From Fibrobacteres bacterium CG2_30_45_31 (GTDB lineage Bacteria; Fibrobacterota; Fibrobacteria; Fibrobacterales; Fibrobacteraceae): a stretch of DNA of 7,882 nucleotides. Below, piece after piece: positions 1 through 4,936 of the stretch. The DNA is taken from assembly GCA_001873075.1 (NCBI GenBank), contig MNYL01000087.1, positions 1 through 7,882 on the forward strand, given 5' to 3'. Made by a program: the position numbers and the translations under genes. Under the pieces are notes generated by a model. It was not told the origin of the DNA. It did no database searches and saw nothing but the letters and a program-made list of their open reading frames with translations. The stretch's first letter is position 1; the number at the start of each line of letters is the position of its first letter.

Positions 1-327
1 CGGCATATTGTGGATTTGCCTTTGAATCGAACTTTATTCCGGAGTATTCACCCGGATCTGGGTATGGGTATTGCCCGTTGGATTGGCCGGAGCAGCAGAA
101 AAATGGGCGAGAGTCGGGAGATTGCGATTGAAGAATATCTCGCTGCTGCGAATGCACGAATGAAAAAAAATCAGTGCAGCATTTGTGTTCACGGGCACCA
201 TCATCTGAGTGGCACTTGGAGTGTCCCCGAAGGGCTTGTCGTTTCTACAGGGCAGTGGCTCTTTTCTTTAGAGTATGCAAAAATGCAAAATGGAAATATT
301 GAACTCTTGAAGCTAGACCTTAAATAA
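1..327 (+). CDS. LpxH-like UDP-2,3-diacylglucosamine diphosphatase, C-terminal part (5' end outside window)
   Basis: The frame is open from the window edge and stops with TAA at 325-327, so only about 108 C-terminal residues are visible. The fragment contains LFRSIHPDLG followed by IARWIGRSSRK, a pattern I associate with the helical cap segment of LpxH-type enzymes. It then has a VHGHHH segment (GHHH encoded at 193-204) matching the late GHxH metal-binding motif of calcineurin-like metallophosphoesterases, and ends in short beta strands. Family knowledge: LpxH removes UMP from UDP-2,3-diacylglucosamine to give lipid X in lipid A synthesis, peripherally at the inner membrane. The upstream metal-binding motifs (DxH, GD, GNH) lie outside the window, so the exact substrate class is inferred. 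Another metallophosphoesterase of the same fold is the main alternative. The gene is followed immediately by a strong hairpin terminator. Confidence 0.75.
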   Translation, partial: RHIVDLPLNRTLFRSIHPDLGMGIARWIGRSSRKMGESREIAIEEYLAAANARMKKNQCSICVHGHHHLSGTWSVPEGLVVSTGQWLFSLEYAKMQNGNIELLKLDLK

Positions 328-356
328 AAAAATCGAGCCTTGTGAACTCGATTTTT
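328..356. terminator. Symmetric (bidirectional) intrinsic terminator
   Basis: A perfect 10-bp stem is formed by AAAAATCGAG (328-337) and CTCGATTTTT (347-356) with a 9-base loop. The A tract on one side and T tract on the other make it work in both directions. It begins right after the LpxH-like stop codon and lies just beyond the end of the minus-strand gene that stops at 380, so it probably serves both converging units. Confidence 0.85.
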
Positions 357-379
357 AAAAGAAATAGGAATCCCTTTAA

Positions 380-775
380 CTATTGATTCATCCGATCTTC
401 AGAGGTCTTTTTCATTTTTTTAGCTTCGCTGGTGCCCCAAAGTCTATCGACAAAGTCGAAACCACCAAAATCATCAAGCCATTTTTCTACCCAACAATAG
501 TGGTGGATAACACCCTTTTCGTCTTTGATGGTCCAATCGCCCGCCACCGAAAATGTGTACTTCACTTCTGGATCTTCGACGGAGGGCACAATCCAAACGT
601 GATCCACAGTTTTCTTATAGATGAAAATATTGAAAGCAATCACTACCGCAAAAAAGATAAGACTCCACTTGTAATTCTTCTTGGTAAGCAAAAAGATAAT
701 GAGCAACAGAAGAAGAAGCGAAACCGCTGCAAAATTATAGTGGATAGGGTAGAATGCTTTCAGTACTTCGATCAT
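380..775 (-). CDS. Small inner-membrane protein of unknown function, two transmembrane helices
   Basis: This 131-residue protein is not one I recognise. It starts at ATG 775-773 with a good ribosome-binding site (GGAGG six bases upstream) and stops with TAG at 382-380. Two hydrophobic segments are clear, about residues 13-31 (a run of leucines) and 36-53, joined by a short lysine-rich turn. The rest (about 55-131) is soluble, with strand-like stretches (HVWIVPSV, YTFSVAGDWTI), several tryptophans, and a charged lysine-rich tail. The positive-inside rule applied to the KKNYK turn would put both the N terminus and the C-terminal domain outside; this is inference. It lies 20 bases downstream of the two-repeat protein on the same strand and is the last gene before the terminator at 328-356, so co-transcription is likely. 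Confidence 0.75.
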   Translation of the reverse strand: MIEVLKAFYPIHYNFAAVSLLLLLLIIFLLTKKNYKWSLIFFAVVIAFNIFIYKKTVDHVWIVPSVEDPEVKYTFSVAGDWTIKDEKGVIHHYCWVEKWLDDFGGFDFVDRLWGTSEAKKMKKTSEDRMNQ

Positions 776-795
776 GACTCGCCTCCAGGAGAGAC

Positions 796-1104
796 CTATC
801 GGTCTGCCTTAAGAGTAAGTGGAGTAACCTTAAACGTAAGCGTCTTACCGGAAATCGAAACACTGGTGCGGATACGTACTGATGGAAGTGGTATGCCGTA
901 AGATGAAAGTGTCCCCATAAAGGATACACTTGCGTGACTCTCAATGGTTCGAACGTTGATAAGACCGTTTTTACTAAAAGTCAATATAAATTCTTTTTTC
1001 TTAGGATCATAAGCCGGAGTGAGTGTATTGTTCTCAATAGTCTGCAACGCATCAATGCAACGTCGATCCAAAATCAAAGTCCCACGGGTATCAATTGAAA
1101 TCAT
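796..1104 (-). CDS. Second half of a two-repeat protein of unknown function (or a separate overlapping paralogue)
   Basis: As read, the only start codon in this frame is ATG 1104-1102, giving 102 residues that end at 796. The start overlaps the stop of the preceding frame by 14 bases, preceded only by a weak AGG. The same frame is open further upstream, to about 1202. The stretch 1104-1163 translates to protein-like sequence (KKVGPWIPFACRNSAGLP), which argues that the true gene continues into the 1471 frame and that one extra base in the A8 tract at 1164-1171 breaks it. The domain matches the first half position for position: D5-x-R-G-x-L, then D33-P34, T42 and K45. It is predicted to be mostly beta strand, with no signal peptide or membrane helix. 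No known family was recognised. The function is unknown. Confidence 0.65.
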   Translation of the reverse strand: MISIDTRGTLILDRRCIDALQTIENNTLTPAYDPKKKEFILTFSKNGLINVRTIESHASVSFMGTLSSYGIPLPSVRIRTSVSISGKTLTFKVTPLTLKADR

Positions 1105-1444
1105 GGGAAGACCTGCGGAATTGCGGCAGGCAAACGGAATCCAAGGCCCGACTTTTTTCGCCGTTTTTTTTGCCTTGGAGAATGATTTTGTCTCCTTCCT
1201 TGATCAAAACAATCTGTCCGGATTTCACAGGCATATCGACGACATTCATTGCTCCTTTGAGATAAAGGAGATAGGTGTCGTTGCTGGGGAGCATTCGGAA
1301 AGAAGTTTCTTTGAGCTTCTTCGCAAGCGTGATTCCGACGCGTCCACCCACGGGATCCACCCAAAGGTCTGCATAAGAAAACGACTTCAGTTTTAATGTA
1401 GACACTAAATCTTCAGTGAATCGTAAAAAACCTCTGATATCCAT
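820..1444 (-). repeat. Tandem duplication at the protein level: two repeats of about 90 residues
   Basis: Repeat 1 is encoded at 1444-1175 and repeat 2 at 1095-820. Without any gap, D-x-R-G-x-L at the start of each repeat is followed exactly 28 residues later by D-P, then T (+9) and K (+12). After a three-residue length difference both carry a G...P turn eight residues apart, and both end with G-x-x-hydrophobic strand. Identity is low, so the duplication is old. It holds whether the locus is one fused gene or two neighbouring genes. Confidence 0.65.
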
Positions 1445-1471
1445 TCTTGCTTGAAACGTGTTGATAGCCAT
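1091..1471 (-). CDS. First half of a two-repeat protein of unknown function; the C-terminal tail is probably out of frame
   Basis: The start ATG 1471-1469 has a GAGGA ribosome-binding site four to five bases upstream. As read the product is 126 residues, ending at TGA 1093-1091. Residues 10-99 form one repeat: D11-I-R-G, D39-P40, T48-L-A-K51, a G73...P81 turn and a final G93-x-x-hydrophobic strand. After residue 102 the reading looks non-native (a tail from NGEKSRALD to SSHDFN, rich in S/R). Removing one A from the A8 tract at 1164-1171 instead joins this frame to the downstream one and gives a continuous 224-residue protein. No signal peptide or membrane helix is visible, so it is probably cytoplasmic. 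The 81-base gap to the hydrolase gene upstream is AT-rich. I do not recognise the family. Confidence 0.7.
   Translation of the reverse strand: MAINTFQARMDIRGFLRFTEDLVSTLKLKSFSYADLWVDPVGGRVGITLAKKLKETSFRMLPSNDTYLLYLKGAMNVVDMPVKSGQIVLIKEGDKIILQGKKNGEKSRALDSVCLPQFRRSSHDFN
1164..1171 (-). other. A8 homopolymer at the apparent frame break
   Basis: Read on the minus strand, eight consecutive A follow GGC and precede CGGC inside the two-repeat gene. With seven A the two frames fuse into one 224-residue protein; with eight, translation ends at 1091. The tract is therefore the likely position of a sequencing or assembly indel, a real inactivating mutation, or transcriptional slippage. The sequence alone cannot tell these apart. 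Confidence 0.55.
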
Positions 1472-1552
1472 AAATCCTCAGTTGTCGCAAAAGTGCAATT
1501 ATGTTGTCCAATTTAATAAAATAAACTTTGTCAAACAATGTAAAATTTCGAA

Positions 1553-2323
1553 TTATAATTCAATAATCCCTTTAACAGCCGCTCCGAGCGTTTTACCAAG
1601 TCGGTTTGATGTTTTGGCCGATGTCAAATATTTCTCTTTTGTCATTTTTGTCAGATTCTTTTTTTCATTTTTGTCCTCAAGAATCTCAATTCCATTTTTG
1701 GGTTGGCTTGTGGGCTTTTTCATTGCCACTTTTGTATGCACCAAAAACTCAGGGAAAAAGATCCCATATTTTTCTGTAATAGCAGCTGCGATACTCGGTA
1801 TGGGGTCCATTAATATTAGTTTAGTTGTAGTCTTTTCTTGGCTTAAATTCAGGGCTACAATGCTACCAGCTCCTCGGCCAGCAAGCATTATTTCGCCTCC
1901 ATCAGAAGCGCAATCCCAAATACCTTTGGCATCACTTTCAAAGGTTTCTTCATTGAGTTTGCCTTTGTTACCCGCAGAGCCACGATAATTAAAAGAAATA
2001 ATTCTCACTTTTTTGATTGCTAGCACTTCTGCCAAAAATGTGGCGGCATCTTCACCATTGTCAGGAAAATATAAGAGTGTCTTTTTTTCATTTTCGTTGA
2101 GGATCCAACCATTTAGAACAGTACCATCGGTGAGGGTACAAGTTTTAATAGCTTCTTTTGGGAGCATCGCTCTTGCTTCCGTGTGTTCCGAAGCTCTCGG
2201 GAATGCGAGATGACGTTCTGAAAGTTTCAGATAGAGAACCATTGATAAATAAATCACAAGAAGAATTCCCAAAATTCTGAGGACTCGCGCTAGATTTTTC
2301 AGTAATATGTTTTTGAAAGACAT
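1553..2323 (-). CDS. Membrane-anchored alpha/beta-hydrolase-fold protein lacking the catalytic triad (probable pseudoenzyme)
   Basis: The 256-residue protein has one N-terminal membrane helix (about residues 13-32) after a lysine/arginine-rich start, which would place the fold on the periplasmic side. The fold matches BEM46/ABHD13-like hydrolases: a strand and oxyanion-loop region LLYFPDNGED (83-92), the typical ISFNYRGSAGNKG (109-121), and a helix ending in DAKGIWD. The nucleophile elbow at 149-153 reads G-R-G-A-G, where active enzymes have G-x-S-x-G, so the serine is glycine (codon GGA). At the usual acid position, the segment ILEDKNE (214-220) appears to have Asn219 instead of Asp, and no histidine exists after residue 196. 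Hydrolysis by the usual mechanism is therefore unlikely; a structural or binding role is inferred. ATG 2323 has no clear ribosome-binding site, and a terminator-like hairpin ends 12 bases before it. Confidence 0.75.
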   Translation of the reverse strand: MSFKNILLKNLARVLRILGILLVIYLSMVLYLKLSERHLAFPRASEHTEARAMLPKEAIKTCTLTDGTVLNGWILNENEKKTLLYFPDNGEDAATFLAEVLAIKKVRIISFNYRGSAGNKGKLNEETFESDAKGIWDCASDGGEIMLAGRGAGSIVALNLSQEKTTTKLILMDPIPSIAAAITEKYGIFFPEFLVHTKVAMKKPTSQPKNGIEILEDKNEKKNLTKMTKEKYLTSAKTSNRLGKTLGAAVKGIIEL

Positions 2324-2329
2324 GGGTCA

Positions 2330-2358
2330 ATAATAAAAAAAAGAACCCCACTTGTCTT
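2330..2358 (-). promoter_or_regulatory. Possible promoter giving a leaderless hydrolase transcript
   Basis: On the minus strand AAGACA (2358-2353) and TATTAT (2335-2330) are 17 bases apart and resemble sigma-70 -35 and -10 elements. Transcription would begin at or next to the A of ATG 2323. This would explain both the missing ribosome-binding site and why a terminator-like hairpin can sit so close to the gene. The match is imperfect in AT-rich DNA, so confidence is low. Confidence 0.2.
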
Positions 2359-2372
2359 TACAAGTGGAGTTC
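2335..2372 (-). terminator. Intrinsic terminator-like hairpin just upstream of the hydrolase start
   Basis: Arms 2343-2354 and 2361-2372 form a 12-bp stem with a single C/A mismatch and a six-base loop. Read on the minus strand it is followed by eight T (2342-2335), the standard intrinsic terminator layout. It would stop minus-strand transcription only 11 bases before the ATG at 2323. Possible roles are an attenuator for the hydrolase gene or a block on antisense readthrough from the divergent regulator gene. Confidence 0.7.
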
Positions 2373-2388
2373 GGGGGATGGGATTGGG

Positions 2389-2515
2389 TGTTCCCAGAAG
2401 ATAGATAAAAAAAATCATATAAAATCGGGTTATATTCGCTAAAATGTTCCCAAAATGTTCTTTTTTAAATAAAATGTCGTTTTTTGAATTGTTTTTACAG
2501 AAACGTATGTTCCCA
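2389..2515. promoter_or_regulatory. Cluster of TGTTCCCA direct repeats (candidate operator sites)
   Basis: TGTTCCCA occurs at 2389-2396, 2445-2452 and 2508-2515, with a partial fourth copy TGTTC at 2456-2460 embedded in a local AAAATGTTC direct repeat (2441-2449, 2452-2460). All lie in the region between the divergent hydrolase and regulator genes. The third overlaps the candidate -10 of the regulator. One other copy exists in the window, inside a gene at 4071, so the 8-mer is not unique, but three copies in about 130 bases is notable. Confidence 0.4.
2484..2511 (+). promoter_or_regulatory. Candidate promoter of the TIGR02147 regulator
   Basis: TTGAAT (2484-2489) and TATGTT (2506-2511) are separated by 16 bases and would start transcription around 2518, about 30 bases before the ATG at 2547. 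The -10 overlaps one TGTTCCCA copy, a position suited to repression. Each hexamer matches the consensus at four of six positions, so this is tentative. Confidence 0.25.
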
Positions 2516-2546
2516 CAAAAACAGAATAAAATTATCTTTATTAAAC

Positions 2547-3383
2547 ATGAATGTATTTGCCTATTATAATTATCGGAAGTATCTCCAGGACTACTACGAG
2601 TATCGCAAGTCGGTACAACGGTATTTTTCTTATAGGGCTTTTGCAAAAAAAGCGGGCTATACATCTTCTGGCTTTTATTTGGATTTGGTGAAGGGACGAA
2701 AATCGCTTACTCCACAAATGGTCCCCAAATTTATTGTTGCTTTGGGACTCACGGAAAAAGAAAGTCGCTATTTCTCATTGATGGTGGACTTTACTCATGC
2801 GGCTACACCAGAATCAAAACAGATCATCTTTGATCAGATGTCATCACTCCTACCCAAAGCGGTAAAAACTCTGACACGTCACCAACAGGAGTATTACAGT
2901 AAGTGGTACTATGTTGCTGTGCGTGAAGCTCTTTCGGTTTTAAATGTCAACGAGAATATTCAAGATTTGGCATTTTTTCTAAACCCGCGAATTACTTTGC
3001 CTCAAGCTAAACAAGCGATACAGCTTTTATCGCGGCTGGAACTTATTGAAAAAATGGATGGCTTTTGGCGCCCTGTGAATAAAACCATTTCCAGTGGTTC
3101 TGAGATTGCCTCTCTTTTTGTTCATCAATTTCAAAAACAAATGATTGACCTTGGCAAGGCAGCACTTGATCATTACAGTGTAGAACGGCGTAATGTTTCT
3201 TGTACGACAATGAGCGTTTCCCCTCAAGGTCTCGAACGTATTATTCATAAAATTGATATGTTTCGCAAGGAAATTGTGGATATTGTGCGCTCGGATGATC
3301 ATGAATCGATGGTTTGCGAATTAAATATTCAATTTTTTCCTCTTTCCAAAGAGATGGAAAAGGACGGTTCGCATGAGTTCTAA
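2547..3383 (+). CDS. TIGR02147 (DUF4423) family protein, probable transcriptional regulator
   Basis: The 278-residue product matches the TIGR02147 family along its length. The N terminus has the typical YYNYRKYLQDYYEYRK (6-21). A helix-turn-helix-like segment follows (about 27-66), with FSYRAFAKKAGYTSSGFY and GRKSLTPQMVPKFIVALGLT. The C-terminal DUF4423-type region ends in ELNIQFFPLSKE (258-269), the usual closing signature. ATG 2547 is chosen because the family begins just before the YR motif; extending upstream adds unrelated sequence. There is no ribosome-binding site in the AT-rich leader. The family is abundant in Fibrobacter and usually annotated only by number. DNA binding is inferred from the helix-turn-helix pattern. 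The stop overlaps the start of the downstream lipoprotein gene by 11 bases, implying translational coupling. It is divergent from the hydrolase gene, so it might control either side. Confidence 0.85.
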   Translation: MNVFAYYNYRKYLQDYYEYRKSVQRYFSYRAFAKKAGYTSSGFYLDLVKGRKSLTPQMVPKFIVALGLTEKESRYFSLMVDFTHAATPESKQIIFDQMSSLLPKAVKTLTRHQQEYYSKWYYVAVREALSVLNVNENIQDLAFFLNPRITLPQAKQAIQLLSRLELIEKMDGFWRPVNKTISSGSEIASLFVHQFQKQMIDLGKAALDHYSVERRNVSCTTMSVSPQGLERIIHKIDMFRKEIVDIVRSDDHESMVCELNIQFFPLSKEMEKDGSHEF

Positions 3384-4731
3384 ACTTCTTTTCTTTGTTT
3401 GCTTGTGGGGTATTCTCTTTTTTGCCTCTTGTGGAGAAAAGGGAGACCTTTCGGGTACCGCAACAGATACTGAAAATACAGTGGCTGGTATTGTGATCAA
3501 GTCCGATAGTTCTCTTGCTGTGGGAGTCACTGTTCGCTTAGTCCTTGCTTACCATGCACTTCCTCAGCAAACGGTTTATGTTGAAACTATAACGGATTCG
3601 AAAGGATACTTTAAATTTGAAAATGTGGTTGCGGATACGTTCAATTTGGAATTCCGATATGAGTTGGATTCTTGTGTTCCTGAGTCTCGTTTTTTGCGCT
3701 CGTTGAGTTTAATTGATAAATCTTTGAATCTTGGACAAATTTTGCTGCAGAAATCGGCTTATGTGAAAGGGGTGGTGGACTATCAATCGGATTCCACTTT
3801 AAATGTGGGGTCTCATTTTTTGGTGTCCTTAGTGAACACCACGTCTGAGACCGGTATTCTAGTCAATGAAACATTCTTTGCCTCGGGAGAATCCGGTGAC
3901 GCCACTCTTATCATTGCCCCTGCAGATGAATTCATTGTAGAGAAACTTCATCAAATGGGATATGCGGATTCTTTGATATATCAAAAAGTATTGGTAACAT
4001 TAAAAGCTGGCGACACTCTTGATATCGGTACTTACACTTGGAAATTGCCGTCTTTAGATGTAGACACGATTGTTCCCATGTTGACGGGGGTGGTACTTGA
4101 TTCTTCAGGGAAACCAGTTCAGAATGTGTCTGTGCATGTGGTGACTGATTTATATGGCTTTAGTGTCAAAGATTCGGCGAAATTCGATGCTCAAACGGTG
4201 ACAAATTCTCTGGGTGTTTGGCTTTTGCCTGCACCGGATACTGCTCTAGTGGATAGTGTTTTCCGGGTGGAGTTTCAACAACGAGGGGCGGGTTCAGCGA
4301 TTCTCGCAACGGGTCTTTCTAGTTTCATTGTGAAAAGTGAGTTGAATGTAAAAGCTTCTGATACTGTTGACATCGGCTCTGTCACGATGCGTAAACCTTC
4401 TGGTTTTCTTGGAAAAATATTCCTGGTGTGGGACCAACTTGATTTTACTCAGGATACCTTGTGTTTAAGTTATAGTATCAAGGTGGGTTTCAAGGGAACG
4501 AGCCACTTTACCCGTGTGAATGCTTGCGCATCTATTGTGATGAAGGACTTACCAGCACTAGAACAAGAAGTGGTTTACTATTCTGGCGATGATTTTGTGG
4601 TGAATAATCTACTCAATGGAACTCTTGACCGTTCTGGTTATGTTAACAGTGTATTTGTGAATCTTCCGTTGGGCTCCACTTTGCAAAATCAATGGTTCAC
4701 TTACAGCCCACCCACAATAGAAGTCGAATAG
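3373..4731 (+). CDS. Envelope lipoprotein with repeated carboxypeptidase-regulatory-like (beta-sandwich) domains
   Basis: The 452-residue protein starts with a lipoprotein signal peptide: a short positive start, a hydrophobic core, and lipobox FFASC with the lipidated Cys at residue 20. The mature part is built from repeated units of about 100 residues (roughly 36-129, 130-226, 235-342, 343-452). Units 1 and 3 have the CarboxypepD_reg-like pattern: VAGIVIKSDSSLAVGVTVRL then TITDSKGYFKF, and LTGVVLDSSGKPVQNVSVHV then TVTNSLGVWLLP. Three units close with a similar strand: SLNLGQILLQKS, DTLDIGTYTWKLPS and DTVDIGSVTMRKPS. No catalytic motif is visible, so a structural, adhesive or sensory surface role is inferred. 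ATG 3373 has an AAGGA about nine bases upstream and overlaps the regulator gene by 11 bases. No convincing terminator follows before the tRNA. Confidence 0.85.
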   Translation: MSSKLLFFVCLWGILFFASCGEKGDLSGTATDTENTVAGIVIKSDSSLAVGVTVRLVLAYHALPQQTVYVETITDSKGYFKFENVVADTFNLEFRYELDSCVPESRFLRSLSLIDKSLNLGQILLQKSAYVKGVVDYQSDSTLNVGSHFLVSLVNTTSETGILVNETFFASGESGDATLIIAPADEFIVEKLHQMGYADSLIYQKVLVTLKAGDTLDIGTYTWKLPSLDVDTIVPMLTGVVLDSSGKPVQNVSVHVVTDLYGFSVKDSAKFDAQTVTNSLGVWLLPAPDTALVDSVFRVEFQQRGAGSAILATGLSSFIVKSELNVKASDTVDIGSVTMRKPSGFLGKIFLVWDQLDFTQDTLCLSYSIKVGFKGTSHFTRVNACASIVMKDLPALEQEVVYYSGDDFVVNNLLNGTLDRSGYVNSVFVNLPLGSTLQNQWFTYSPPTIEVE

Positions 4732-4809
4732 ATTGCGATGCCATTTTGAGTAGGGCCCAGGGCCTTCCCCTTGCCGGCTGTACATTTTTTTATAAATTTG
4801 ATCTCGCTC

Positions 4810-4880
4810 TGAGCTATGGTGTAACGGTAGCACAACAGATTCTGAATCTGTTTGTCTTGGTTCGAATCCAGGTAGCTCAA
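4810..4880 (+). tRNA. tRNA-Gln (anticodon CUG)
   Basis: The cloverleaf is complete. The acceptor arm TGAGCTA (4810-4816) pairs with TAGCTCA (4873-4879). The D arm is GTGT/GCAC, the anticodon stem ACAGA/TCTGT encloses loop TTCTGAA with anticodon CTG, and the T arm is CTTGG/CCAGG around TTCGAAT. The acceptor begins with U1-A72, as usual for glutamine tRNAs. The discriminator is A, and CCA is not encoded, so it must be added by nucleotidyltransferase. It reads CAG codons. It stands alone between protein genes. Confidence 0.93.
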
Positions 4881-4885
4881 CTATC

Positions 4886-4913
4886 AAGACCTGGAAAATC
4901 TGGGTCTTTTTTT
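4886..4913 (+). terminator. Intrinsic terminator of the tRNA-Gln gene
   Basis: AAGACC (4886-4891) pairs with GGTCTT (4903-4908), with a T-G wobble extending the stem, around a nine-base loop. The second arm runs into a T tract through 4913. It starts six bases after the tRNA and ends before the methyltransferase ATG at 4937, so the tRNA is probably a separate unit. Confidence 0.75.
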
Positions 4914-4936
4914 ATGGAACTTTTGGGTTAGGTTTT

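Noticed and set aside
383..901. Plus-strand 172-residue reading frame opposite the small membrane protein
   Set aside because: It lies antisense to genes with good ribosome-binding sites and membrane topology; its translation shows no domain-like pattern.
1160..1175. A-AAA-AAC heptamer in the zero frame, a classic -1 ribosomal frameshift site
   Set aside because: A -1 shift would enter the third frame, which ends at 1101 with unlikely sequence; the protein-like downstream frame is the +1 frame, so -1 frameshifting does not explain the locus.
1529..1534. Perfect TTGACA on the minus strand upstream of the two-repeat gene
   Set aside because: No acceptable -10 hexamer lies 16-18 bases downstream, so a promoter was not called; a TATAAT at 1557-1552 overlapping the hydrolase stop also lacks a matching -35.
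4751..4796. GC-rich GGGCCCAGGGCC plus a T7 run after the lipoprotein gene, and TTGCCG/TATAAA before the tRNA
   Set aside because: No stem longer than three to five bases with a proper loop can be drawn, and the promoter-like hexamers are only 14 bases apart, so neither a terminator nor a tRNA promoter was called.
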